From Martinezella lusitana (GTDB taxonomy: Bacteria > Pseudomonadota > Alphaproteobacteria > Rhizobiales > Rhizobiaceae), in NCBI RefSeq assembly GCF_010668395.1, contig NZ_WUEY01000002.1, positions 496,001 through 560,000 on the forward strand: a DNA stretch of 64,000 nt, written 5' to 3'. Positions 16,189 through 24,919 of the stretch are shown piece after piece. Under the pieces are notes generated by a model. It was not told the DNA's origin. It ran no database searches and was given only the letters and a program-made list of their open reading frames with translations. Position 1 is the stretch's first letter. The number at the start of each line of letters is the position of its first letter. The translations under genes and the position numbers were made by a program.

Positions 16189-17853
16189 CTAGGCCCCGAC
16201 AAGGTGGTTCATATCCACCACCTTGTCGGCCTCGGTGATTACCGAACGCCTGTGAGTGATCGCAAGGACGGTGACATCGCGGGCAAGCATGCGAATGTGC
16301 TCCATGATGTCACGCTCCGTCACTTCATCGAGAGCCGAACTCGCCTCGTCGAGAAAGAGGATGGCGGGGTTGCCGTAGAGGGCACGAGCAATCGCGATGC
16401 GCTGGCGCTCGCCGCCGGAAAGCTTCAAGCCGCGCTCGCCAACCGTCGTTTCCAACCCCTCGGGCAAAGCATCGATAAAGGGAAGAATCGCTGCCTTCTC
16501 GGTAGCAAGCCGTAACCGTCCTTCATCTCTCGGCCGACCCAGCAGAATGTTCTCCGCAAGGCTCTCGTTCAGCAGAATGGCGTCCTGCGGCACGACGGCG
16601 ACGGCCGAATACCAATCGGCACGGTCGATCGACGCAAGATCGATACCGTCGATGGAGATATGTCCGGAATCCGGTTCTATCGATTTCAGCATCAGCTTGA
16701 AGATCGTCGACTTGCCCGAACCGGTTTCGCCGACCAGAAACGTGATACCCCCACGCTCCGCTTCGAAGCTGACATCCGCCACGCCACGACCATTGTCGTA
16801 AGCATGGCTGACACGCTCCAATACCAGCCGGCCTTTCTCAATCGCCAGCGATGTCGATTGCGAAATCTGCCGCTCTTCCGGTGCTTGCCACATCCGTGCC
16901 AGCGGTGCGAACGTTGCGCGGGAACGAGCCAGATCGTCGATCGCGTGGGCAATCATATCGAAGGGCATGTTAAGCTGAAGCAACAAGGTATTGAACAGAA
17001 CGATATCGCCGACCGTCACCTCGCCGGCATTGTAGCGCGGCAGCAGCAACAGGAAGGTCACGGCGAACTGGACCGAAAGCCCCAGTCCCAGCACAGCAAT
17101 ATAGCCAACGCGTTGCAAGACGTAACCCCGCCATGCGTCACGCACCTCCGCCGCCTTGATGGTGAAGCGCCGCTTCATCCAGTCATGACTGCCGAAGTGG
17201 CGCAGCGTTTCCATGGCATTCATGGCATTTCCGACGAAACGTGCGTTTTCCTGGCCGGCACTGATCGCCTTGTCCAGGAAAACGCGCGCGCGGCGGACGG
17301 AAATCACGGTCAGCGCGATCGTCGCCGCTCCATAGAGCACGACGATCAGGGTTACTTCGATGTTGATGAGCGCACCAAGCGTCAGAAGCGTGAGCAGGAT
17401 CTGGGTGACGCCGGGAATGAGGACGGCGAGGCCAAGCTGTATGAGCATCGCCAGCGCACCGCTGCCGCCTGCGCTCGCGGTCTGGATCTCGCTCGGATTA
17501 TACTCGACGAAGAAGGCCGAAGTCTTCGTCAGAATGCGGGCAAAGAAGCGCGTTCTCGTGATGAAGCCGAGATTCTGCGAACTCATGAGCGAAAGATATT
17601 GCGCCATATGCTGGAGTGCGGACGCCGCACCCAATAGGACTGCATAGGTCAACAGGCCCAGCACCACTCCCTTGACGGCGCCGTCGTGGGGCAAGCGATC
17701 GATAATTCGGGAAAAGACATAGGGTGCGGCGACGCTGCTGATGCTGGAGAGAAATACGACACTGACGCAAACGAAAAGCATCCTGCGATCGGATTTCCAA
17801 TAGGCGCGCAGGATTTCATTGATGGGCTCAAGGATGCTGGTTTTCTCAGCCAT
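16189..17853 (-). CDS. ABC exporter, fused membrane and ATPase domains (ATM1/HMT1-like)
   Basis: 554-aa half-transporter: six TM helices (about residues 25-300), then a nucleotide-binding domain with GETGSGKST (Walker A), LSGGERQRIAIARA (signature), ILFLDEASSALDE (Walker B) and the switch His in ITHRRS. Membrane-domain features such as DIVLFNTLLLQLNMPFD resemble the ATM1 and heavy-metal-tolerance branch, which exports glutathione-linked or peptide substrates; this finer call is an inference. Start ATG at 17853 (MAEKTSILEPI) rather than an upstream GTG/ATG. Functions as a dimer. Confidence 0.85.
   Translation of the reverse strand: MAEKTSILEPINEILRAYWKSDRRMLFVCVSVVFLSSISSVAAPYVFSRIIDRLPHDGAVKGVVLGLLTYAVLLGAASALQHMAQYLSLMSSQNLGFITRTRFFARILTKTSAFFVEYNPSEIQTASAGGSGALAMLIQLGLAVLIPGVTQILLTLLTLGALINIEVTLIVVLYGAATIALTVISVRRARVFLDKAISAGQENARFVGNAMNAMETLRHFGSHDWMKRRFTIKAAEVRDAWRGYVLQRVGYIAVLGLGLSVQFAVTFLLLLPRYNAGEVTVGDIVLFNTLLLQLNMPFDMIAHAIDDLARSRATFAPLARMWQAPEERQISQSTSLAIEKGRLVLERVSHAYDNGRGVADVSFEAERGGITFLVGETGSGKSTIFKLMLKSIEPDSGHISIDGIDLASIDRADWYSAVAVVPQDAILLNESLAENILLGRPRDEGRLRLATEKAAILPFIDALPEGLETTVGERGLKLSGGERQRIAIARALYGNPAILFLDEASSALDEVTERDIMEHIRMLARDVTVLAITHRRSVITEADKVVDMNHLVGA
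16196..16229. terminator. Long hairpin at the convergent gene junction
   Basis: Perfect 13-bp arms (CCGACAAGGTGGT / ACCACCTTGTCGG) around an 8-nt loop. It lies inside the last codons of the ABC exporter, just after the oxygenase stop. No T-run follows, so it may act as a bidirectional pause or mRNA-end stabiliser rather than a classical terminator. Confidence 0.5.
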
Positions 17854-18033
17854 CGAAACAACCTGATCTGTGAAGCCACAAGCCCCGACCGGCACCGGCA
17901 TAGGGTACGGAGAACTGGCGGAAACTGGAGATTATTCGGAATCGCGGGGCGCAACCTATAAGCGCCAAAAATCTATACTGCAATACTCATGAAATGATAT
18001 ATCAGGCATCTTGAGTCCGGCGTCCCTCAAGAG

Positions 18034-18072
18034 CACGAAAAGCCGCTCCGAGGGTCGGAGCGGCTTTTCGTG
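18034..18072. terminator. Intrinsic bidirectional terminator
   Basis: Perfect 18-bp arms (CACGAAAAGCCGCTCCGA / its complement) with a GGG loop; the A-run and T-run are built into the stem, so it can act in both directions. It lies 75 bases past the ferredoxin stop and separates the P450 operon from the ABC exporter gene. Confidence 0.85.
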
Positions 18073-18147
18073 ACGACATGACGTCGCGCGGCAATCGCAA
18101 TGGAGACCGGGCGAGCAAATCTCCGGCTCGCCGCGGATTCGGATGCG

Positions 18148-18477
18148 TTAATGCTGGCTGCCGGGCACGACGACGCGCATGCCGTCGACGACCTGGCTTG
18201 CAAGGATCTGACAGCTCAGACGGCTATTGGCAGCCGGCTCCATGACGAATTCGATCATCGTCGCTTCTTCCTCCGAAGGAGGTGGCAGGAGATCGAGATG
18301 GGGTTGCTCGATATAGCAATGACAGGTGCCGCAGGCCAAGGCGCCACCACACTGCGCCACGATACCATCGATGCCGCTCCTGACGGCGACCGCCATCAGC
18401 GTCTCGCCATCCTGCGCATGCACACGGGTTTCGCGCCCGGCGGAATCGATAAACACGATTTCACACATACTATTCAT
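18148..18477 (-). CDS. 2Fe-2S ferredoxin, adrenodoxin-like
   Basis: 109-aa electron carrier. Cluster ligands follow the adrenodoxin/putidaredoxin pattern: CGGALACGTC (CX5CX2C) and the fourth Cys in RLSCQILA; the GIDGIVAQC approach is also typical. ATG at 18477 follows GGGAG; ATG at 18468 is a close alternative. It directly follows the P450 gene (26-nt gap) and should be its redox partner; a matching ferredoxin reductase is not in the window. Confidence 0.9.
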   Translation of the reverse strand: MNSMCEIVFIDSAGRETRVHAQDGETLMAVAVRSGIDGIVAQCGGALACGTCHCYIEQPHLDLLPPPSEEEATMIEFVMEPAANSRLSCQILASQVVDGMRVVVPGSQH

Positions 18478-18503
18478 ATTCTCCCTGCTTTTATCGGTCC
18501 GCC

Positions 18504-19754
18504 TCAAGCGGCAATGAGGCTGATGTCGAGACGCTTCGGGCCGCGCACCGATAGCCCGCGCTTGTAGGCGGGGCTTTCCTCCAGCAGCTCGATGAAGCGG
18601 GTGCGCTGCAAGAGCGTCGAGAAAATGATCTCCATGTCCAGCCGGGCCAGATGGTTGCCAAGACAGAAATGGGCGCCGCCGCCGAAGGCCAGATGGCGAT
18701 TGGGCGTGCGCTCGACATTGAACCGATCGGGTGCTTCGAACTGCTCGGGATCGCGATTGGCCGCGCCATAGAGCAAGCCGACCTTCGTGCCCCTCGGCAG
18801 ACGCATGCCGGCAATCGTCTTTTCCTCCGTCAGATAACGATGGAAGAACGGCAGCGGCGACTCGAAGCGGAACATTTCCTGAATGGCGGCCGGCATCACG
18901 GCCGGCGTCTGCCTGAGCTTGGCCAAGGCATCCGGATACTGCAGGAGGGCATGCATCCCGCTGCCCAGCACATCGATCGTCGAGCCGTGTCCCGCCATCA
19001 GGATCAGCATGCAGGTGGAAACCAGCTCGTCCTCCGTCAGCTCGCCGGCGACATGCGCCTCTGTCAGCCGACAGAGAAGATCCTCGCGCGGATTGCGCAC
19101 GCGATCGGCTATGAGCTCCTTGAGCAGTTCGTAGAATTCCGTCGTCGCGCGTTCGGCGATCGCCTTGCGTTCGGCGCTACGGTCGACGTCGAAATATTGC
19201 ACGACCTCTTCCGACCACTTGCGCAGCTGTCCGGCATATTCCGCCGGCACGCCCAGAACCGAGCCGATGATGTGGCCCGGAACCTGCGAGGCGAGATCCT
19301 CGACGAAATCGATCTTGCCCGCCTGAAGCAGGCGGTCGAGCAGGCGATCGACGAAATCCTGTATCATTCCGCGCTGGCGCGCCACGAGTGCCGGGGTAAA
19401 TTCACGGAACACCTTGCGGCGCAGCCGGTCATGGGTTTCCCCATCGGAATCGAGCAGGCTGAACTGCACGAAGCGGGAATGGTTCGGCATGTCGTGCCAG
19501 TTCTGGCGAACCTTCTGCTCCTCTATCTCCTCGGGAGAGAGAAAGAACTCCAGGGAGCGCACAAGCGTCTTGTCGGCAGCCGCGGCGGCGACATCCTGGT
19601 AGCGCGACAGCAGCCACACGTCGAATTGCTCGTAATAGACCGGGCCGGGGTTGGCGCGCAGCTCTCGGTAGGAAGCATAGGGGTCGTCTGCGAACGCTTG
19701 CGAGAGCGGGTCAAATGCTGGGGTTGCCGTCGTCACGATCGGGACCTCCTCCAT
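18504..19754 (-). CDS. Bacterial class I cytochrome P450
   Basis: 416-aa soluble haem monooxygenase. Haem loop FGGGAHFCLGNHLAR with Cys364 as the thiolate ligand; the I-helix has LMAGHGST (oxygen activation); the K-helix has EMFR (ExxR). No membrane anchor. Starts at ATG 19754 (AGGGA 9 nt upstream); GTG at 19736 sits 8 nt after GGAGGAGG inside the frame and could be the real start (410 aa). Operon with the ferredoxin, divergent from an AraC regulator. Substrate unknown. Confidence 0.92.
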   Translation of the reverse strand: MEEVPIVTTATPAFDPLSQAFADDPYASYRELRANPGPVYYEQFDVWLLSRYQDVAAAAADKTLVRSLEFFLSPEEIEEQKVRQNWHDMPNHSRFVQFSLLDSDGETHDRLRRKVFREFTPALVARQRGMIQDFVDRLLDRLLQAGKIDFVEDLASQVPGHIIGSVLGVPAEYAGQLRKWSEEVVQYFDVDRSAERKAIAERATTEFYELLKELIADRVRNPREDLLCRLTEAHVAGELTEDELVSTCMLILMAGHGSTIDVLGSGMHALLQYPDALAKLRQTPAVMPAAIQEMFRFESPLPFFHRYLTEEKTIAGMRLPRGTKVGLLYGAANRDPEQFEAPDRFNVERTPNRHLAFGGGAHFCLGNHLARLDMEIIFSTLLQRTRFIELLEESPAYKRGLSVRGPKRLDISLIAA

Positions 19755-19859
19755 TCTGGTTGATCCCTGACAGAATAAATGACGGAACGGCAGAAAGACA
19801 TGGATGCAAACCGCAGCTATATGGATAAAACTCTCATCCCCGGATAAGGGCGCCTCGCG

Positions 19860-20741
19860 ATGACCGACGAAACAACCCCAGAAGCCGCGTCTCCCCTGGA
19901 CGAAGTCTTCTTCCAGACGCCGGGCAGGCTATCGCGCGCCTTTCCCTACGCGCTTCTTGCCGCCGGTCGCCGGGTCTCCATGCCCAACGAGATGCCGATC
20001 GCCCAACGGTTCAACCAGCATACGCTGATCCTCACGCTCAACGGAAAAGGCCTGCTCGAGGTCAACGGCCTCTCAAGCTTCCTGCAGGAGGGAACGATCG
20101 CCTGGCTGGATTCCTCGATGCTGTATTCTCACCGCTGCGAGCCGCGCCATTCGCACTGGTCCTATCTGTGGCTGGGATTCGTCGGACATGGGCTCGACAC
20201 CCTGTTCGACAGCCTCGACGTGATGGCGAACCCGGTCTTCGAAATGACGAACCCACGCAATATGGAGGCGCTGTTTGCCGGAATTCTCGACGAAGTGGAG
20301 GGAAATGGCTTCCTCGCCGACAGCCGCTGCTTCGCCTTGCTTGCCCAGCTGATTTCCTCGCTGGTATCGGAGCGCGCGGACGGCGGCGACCTCGGCGGCG
20401 CCGTGCAGCGCCTGCAGCGCGTGATGGAAATGGTCCGTGCAGACTTGACCCATCCCTGGACCATCGGCGAATTCGCCACCGCCGCCAATCTCAGCCCGGC
20501 GCAGTTCTTCCGCCGCTTCCGGCAACGGATGGGAACAACCCCCGTCGATTGGCTGCGCCATGAGCGCATAAATGCCGCAAAGTCGCTGCTGGTCGTGACG
20601 GATGCGCAGATCGGCGGCATCGCCGCCAGATGCGGCTACCCGGACCCCTTCCATTTTGCCCGCGACTTCAAGAAGCTGGTCGGCGTCACACCGAGCGAAT
20701 TCAGGCGGCAGGGACAGAGCGCCCGACCAAGCGGTGCCTGA
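19860..20741 (+). CDS. AraC-family transcriptional regulator
   Basis: 293 aa. N-terminal cupin-like ligand domain (about residues 30-170: PIAQRFNQHTLILTLNGKG, HSHWSYLWLGFVGHG). The C-terminal double helix-turn-helix spans 190-285 (WTIGEFATAANLSPAQFFRR and IGGIAARCGYPDPFHFARDF). Divergent from the P450-ferredoxin operon with a 105-bp shared promoter region, so it is the probable activator; the ligand may be the P450 substrate. This functional link is inferred from layout. Confidence 0.88.
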   Translation: MTDETTPEAASPLDEVFFQTPGRLSRAFPYALLAAGRRVSMPNEMPIAQRFNQHTLILTLNGKGLLEVNGLSSFLQEGTIAWLDSSMLYSHRCEPRHSHWSYLWLGFVGHGLDTLFDSLDVMANPVFEMTNPRNMEALFAGILDEVEGNGFLADSRCFALLAQLISSLVSERADGGDLGGAVQRLQRVMEMVRADLTHPWTIGEFATAANLSPAQFFRRFRQRMGTTPVDWLRHERINAAKSLLVVTDAQIGGIAARCGYPDPFHFARDFKKLVGVTPSEFRRQGQSARPSGA

Positions 20742-20879
20742 CGGATCAAACAGCCTGTTCATGATCCCACGAGGAAGAAGGCTCGCCCCGATTGGCTCCG
20801 GCCATGCGACACGATAAGACTCCGGCCTGGATATGAAGCTACCGGACGCGCATGCCGCGCCTCCACCGGGGATTGAAAA

Positions 20880-21806
20880 ATGACAACCGAACAAAGCGTC
20901 CTGCGCGTTTCCATTATCGTGACGTTCGTTCTGGCGGTGGCCGGTATCGTCTTCGGTCTTCTCTCCGGCTCCTACGCGATCGTCTTCGACGGCGTCTATG
21001 CGCTGACGGATGCGAGCATGACGATCGTTGCGCTGATCGTCTCCAACCTGATCGTGTCTTCGGCAACGAACGCGGCGGCTGGCGGCAGGTTCGCCAAGCA
21101 TTTCACCATGGGCTTCTGGCACCTCGAACCCATGGTACTCGGCCTCAACGGCGTCCTTCTGACGGGAGCCGCAGTTTATGCCTTGATCAACGCGATCGGC
21201 AGCATCATGGCCGGCGGCCGGCATCTCTCCTTCGACCAGGCCATCATCTACGCGGTGCTGACCATGCTCATCGCCCTCCTGATGGCCGCCTACGGCAGGC
21301 GGGCGAACGAGACCCTCAGATCCAATTTCATCGCGCTGGACGTCAAGGCCTGGATCATGACGGGCAGCCTGAGCGGGGCGCTGCTGCTTGCCTTCATCTT
21401 CGGCTTCTTCATCCAGGGAACGAGCCTGCAATGGATGTCGCCCTATGTCGACCCGGTTGCGCTCGCTCTGGTCTGCCTCATCGTCATTCCCATGCCGATC
21501 GGAACGATCAAGCAGGCTTTTGCCGATATCCTCCTCGTGACCCCTTCGGATCTGAGAGAACACGTCGATCGCGTGGCGACCGACATCGTTCGGCGCCACG
21601 ATTTTCAATCCTACCGCTCCTATGTCGCACGCGTCGGCCGCGGCAAGCAGATCGAACTCTACTTCATCGTGCCGCCGGATGGACCGGCGAAGAAGCTGGA
21701 GGAATGGGACCGCATCCGCGACGAGATCGGCGAGGCGATCGGCGACGAAGGTCCCGACCGCTGGCTGACGATCGCCTTCACGACCGATCCCGAATGGGCC
21801 GATTGA
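20880..21806 (+). CDS. Cation diffusion facilitator family transporter
   Basis: 308 aa with six predicted TM helices and a cytoplasmic C-terminal domain. VFDGVYALTDASM (helix 2) and ALDVKAWIMTGSLS (helix 5) occupy the metal-site positions of CDF exporters. The usual DxxxHxxxD pattern is not seen, so the ion may not be the usual Zn/Fe/Mn. Stands alone on the + strand; the stop lies 21 bases before the LysR gene stop (convergent). Confidence 0.82.
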   Translation: MTTEQSVLRVSIIVTFVLAVAGIVFGLLSGSYAIVFDGVYALTDASMTIVALIVSNLIVSSATNAAAGGRFAKHFTMGFWHLEPMVLGLNGVLLTGAAVYALINAIGSIMAGGRHLSFDQAIIYAVLTMLIALLMAAYGRRANETLRSNFIALDVKAWIMTGSLSGALLLAFIFGFFIQGTSLQWMSPYVDPVALALVCLIVIPMPIGTIKQAFADILLVTPSDLREHVDRVATDIVRRHDFQSYRSYVARVGRGKQIELYFIVPPDGPAKKLEEWDRIRDEIGEAIGDEGPDRWLTIAFTTDPEWAD

Positions 21807-21827
21807 GCAGCTGAGCAGGCTAGGCCT

Positions 21828-22730
21828 CTATATCCGCCAATCCTGGAATACCTCGGCGAGAAAATCGACGAAGCTGCGCACCTTGCGATCCGAGGTGGCC
21901 CGCCTCGGAAAAAGCGCGTTGAGCTCGATATCATCGGCACGCTGCCATTGCGGAAGAACGACTTCGAGCTCGCCGCGCGCAAAATGCTGCGGGGCAAGCT
22001 GAGGCGATATCAACGCTATGCCCGCACCGGCGGCGGCCTGCCGGATGATGGTCGTCGCCTCGTTGGACATCAGGATCGGCTTGACGACAACCTCGGCCAC
22101 ATCGCCTGATACCTCCTGCAGCCGAAGCGTTGCCAGCTGGGTTGCAGCTCCCATGATCATGACGGCATGCTCCCTCAAATCCTGCGGGCGTTGGGGACGG
22201 CCGAACCTGTCGAGATAGGCGGGGCTTGCGGCAAGATGAGCGCGAGACCTTCCAAGCGTGCGTGCGGAATAGCCGGAATCCGAAAGGGAGCTGGTCCTGA
22301 GCGCGACATCGAAGCCATGCTCGATCAGATCGAGAGGGTAGTTATCGTAGGTAAGCGCAAGCTGCACTTTCTGATAGCGCTGGCGAAACTCGCCCAGCCT
22401 GGGCTCCACGACACTCAGGCCAAGAGTGTAGGGCATGAGGACACGCAGCATCCCCTGCGGCTCTATGCGCACCGCGCGCGCGGTCTGGTCGGCTTCCTCC
22501 AGGATCTCCTCAGCCCGGATGCATCGCTCGTAATAGTCGCGCCCGGCGTCGGTGACCCACACACGTCTCGTCGTGCGATAAAGCAATTGAACGCCGAGAT
22601 CGTCCTCGAGCTGCTTTACGCGCCGGCTCACACTGGTCAAAGGCAGCCGCAATTGCGTCGCAGCGGCCGTGAAACTGCCGCGCTCCACGACGCGGAGGAA
22701 AATCTGAATGCTCTCGAGATCGGTGATCAT
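21828..22730 (-). CDS. LysR-family regulator
   Basis: 300 aa. N-terminal winged HTH (IFLRVVERGSFTAAATQLRL, SVSRRVKQLEDDLGVQLLYR) and a type-2 periplasmic-binding-like effector domain. Of the subgroup with an early TRRVWVTDAGRDYYERC. Start ATG 22730 is chosen because LysR proteins begin about here (MITDLESIQIFLR). It diverges from the FUSC exporter gene with 147 bases between them, the same layout as aaeR/aaeB, so it probably controls that exporter. Confidence 0.88.
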   Translation of the reverse strand: MITDLESIQIFLRVVERGSFTAAATQLRLPLTSVSRRVKQLEDDLGVQLLYRTTRRVWVTDAGRDYYERCIRAEEILEEADQTARAVRIEPQGMLRVLMPYTLGLSVVEPRLGEFRQRYQKVQLALTYDNYPLDLIEHGFDVALRTSSLSDSGYSARTLGRSRAHLAASPAYLDRFGRPQRPQDLREHAVMIMGAATQLATLRLQEVSGDVAEVVVKPILMSNEATTIIRQAAAGAGIALISPQLAPQHFARGELEVVLPQWQRADDIELNALFPRRATSDRKVRSFVDFLAEVFQDWRI

Positions 22731-22877
22731 ACTCCGCCGTTTCAGCGGGATAATGCTTCCCCGCGCCTGCGTTGGATCCTTCGCCACTGCCTCAATCATA
22801 TTCTACCATTTTCAGCAATAATATGTCTCAAAAATACGCTATTATCTTTTCCCGCCCATAGTTTTATCAGTGCGCCC

Positions 22878-24914
22878 ATGACGGCGGCATCTTTCAACTC
22901 GGCAAGACTATTCGGCTCCATGGCGCGCGGCCTTGCGCTTCCGCAATGGCTGACGTGGCCGGCGGTCGGTTTCGCGCTGCGCACGACGACCGCATCACTG
23001 GTGGCACTCTACATCGCCTTCCTGCTCAATCTGGACGATCCGAAATGGGCGCCGATGACGGTCTGGATCGTAGCCCAGTCAAGCCGCGGCATGTCGCTCT
23101 CGAAAGGTCAGTACAGAATCCTGGGCACGGGCATCGGGGCCGTCGCCGCGGTCACGATGGTCGCGCTTTTCGCGCAGGTGCCGGAGCTGTTCGTTCTGTC
23201 GCTCGCCCTATGGCTCGGGCTTTGCACGGCTTTTGCCACGGGCTTGCGCAACTTTCGCGCCTACGGCGCGGTGCTTGCCGGCTATACGGCGGCAATCATC
23301 GCCTTCGATTCCATCAGTTCGCCGCCGGAGGTCTTCGACATTGCAATCGCGCGCGTGATCTACATCGGCCTCGGGATCATGACGGAAGCGGTCTTCACCA
23401 CCATTTTCGCTCCCGGCGCGCCGCTGCAGGAGACCCAGGGCCGTCTGGCGACATATCTTCGTCAGGTCGCCGATCTTTGCGCCCGGGCGTTGCGCGGCCA
23501 GGCCAACACTGCCGGCTTCCAGCGACTTCTGACCGGCGCGCTCGAACTGGACGCCGCCGCGGAATATGCGGCGGCCAGCTCCAGTTCCGTACGCAATCGG
23601 TTCGGTCATTTGCGCGGCGCCACCGTCGCAATGCTCACTCAGTTGGCCGTCGCGCAGTCTCTGCGCGAACATCTCGCAGCGCGACCGGATCTCGATGATC
23701 CTCTCGTCGGGAAAACCGCAGGCCTGCTCGACACGATCGGCTCCGCGCCGAAGATCGATCCGGACACCGTTGCCGCGTTGCGGGCGGAGGTCCGGGCCGC
23801 TCTCTCCGAAGCGGTCCGCAGCTCCGACGACGGGATTCCGCCCCGGCTGCCGATCCTGGCTCACCTCGACAGGCTGCTGGAGGGGGCGCATGATGCACTT
23901 GTGCGTCAGGCTCTGTTTTCGAACGAGAAGGCGCCATCCTCTCGGCTCAAGCTCTCCTTTCACGTCGATCATCTCCTCGCCCTTCACAACGGCATTCGCA
24001 CCTTTGTCGCCATCGTCATCGGATCGTGGTTCTGGATCGCAACCGCCTGGCCGTCCGGCCCAAGCTTCATCGTTATCCTCGGCGTTATCTGCGCCCTGTT
24101 TGCGACCCGGCCCAACCCGGTGGCCGGCGGGATGGGCTTCCTGAAAGGCGGGCTGGTCGCGGTGCTGGCCGCCGCCCTTTGCAATTTCGCCATCCTGCCG
24201 ATGCTGTCGGACTTTACAGAGCTGGCCGTCGTCATCGGCATCATCATGTTTGCAACGGGCCTTGCCATGCGAAACGCTCGCACCGCCGCTCTGGCGACGA
24301 GCTTTGCCTTTCTGTTCCTGGATCTGGTCGGGCCTGACAACACCAGCCGAGCCGATGCGGCATCCTTTCTCAACGGCGCGTTGGCGCTGCTGCTCGGCGT
24401 CGGAGCGGGCGTTCTCGTCTTCATGCTGCTGTTTCCATCCAATTTGCCGGCAAAGAGGCGGCGCCTGCAGCGCGCAACGCGGCGCGACCTGGCGGACATC
24501 GGCCGGACGCCTTATCGCTGGACAAGGGAGCATTGGCTCAGCAGGACGGTCGACCGACTAAGCGGGCAAGCCGCGACCAACGCCGGCGTTCCGGAGAAGC
24601 AGGCCGAAGGAGACCTGCGGGGAATGCTCGCCGCGCTCACGATCGGCGAGGCGGCGATCACGCTGGCCGAACTGGCAAGAGAGCACCCTCGCCTCTCCAA
24701 ACCGCTGAATGCCGTGCTGCGCCGGCTCGGTCGCGGCGATCCGGCGGGCCTCGCAAAAGTTTCGCGCGACGCCGCCAACCATCTTTCCTATTGGATCAAC
24801 GAACCCGACGCCCCGGCACGCCACACCCTCATCCGCGCGGCGACACAGCTGGATGCCGTCGCCTCGGCCGCATCAAACCATGCCGATTTTCTGAGCGGGA
24901 AACGAGCCGCCTGA
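22878..24914 (+). CDS. FUSC-family inner-membrane exporter (AaeB-like)
   Basis: 678 aa with two similar halves. Each has a block of about five to six TM helices (about residues 30-180 and 375-520), followed by a cytoplasmic region. This is the fusaric-acid-resistance/AaeB fold, which exports aromatic carboxylic acids with a membrane-fusion partner. Start ATG 22878 (MTAASFNSARLFGSM); the frame stays open upstream to 22167 but overlaps the LysR gene. No membrane-fusion or outer-membrane protein is adjacent, so partners may be elsewhere. Regulated presumably by the divergent LysR. Confidence 0.85.
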   Translation: MTAASFNSARLFGSMARGLALPQWLTWPAVGFALRTTTASLVALYIAFLLNLDDPKWAPMTVWIVAQSSRGMSLSKGQYRILGTGIGAVAAVTMVALFAQVPELFVLSLALWLGLCTAFATGLRNFRAYGAVLAGYTAAIIAFDSISSPPEVFDIAIARVIYIGLGIMTEAVFTTIFAPGAPLQETQGRLATYLRQVADLCARALRGQANTAGFQRLLTGALELDAAAEYAAASSSSVRNRFGHLRGATVAMLTQLAVAQSLREHLAARPDLDDPLVGKTAGLLDTIGSAPKIDPDTVAALRAEVRAALSEAVRSSDDGIPPRLPILAHLDRLLEGAHDALVRQALFSNEKAPSSRLKLSFHVDHLLALHNGIRTFVAIVIGSWFWIATAWPSGPSFIVILGVICALFATRPNPVAGGMGFLKGGLVAVLAAALCNFAILPMLSDFTELAVVIGIIMFATGLAMRNARTAALATSFAFLFLDLVGPDNTSRADAASFLNGALALLLGVGAGVLVFMLLFPSNLPAKRRRLQRATRRDLADIGRTPYRWTREHWLSRTVDRLSGQAATNAGVPEKQAEGDLRGMLAALTIGEAAITLAELAREHPRLSKPLNAVLRRLGRGDPAGLAKVSRDAANHLSYWINEPDAPARHTLIRAATQLDAVASAASNHADFLSGKRAA

Positions 24915-24919
24915 AAACG

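Noticed and set aside
20073..21608. 511-aa minus-strand open frame
   Set aside because: Antisense shadow of the AraC and CDF genes; low-complexity Arg/Asp/His-rich sequence, no domain.
22167..22877. N-terminal extension of the FUSC gene
   Set aside because: Lies over the divergent LysR gene and encodes no family-like or membrane sequence.
23208..24533. 441-aa minus-strand open frame
   Set aside because: Antisense of the FUSC exporter; no recognisable protein features.
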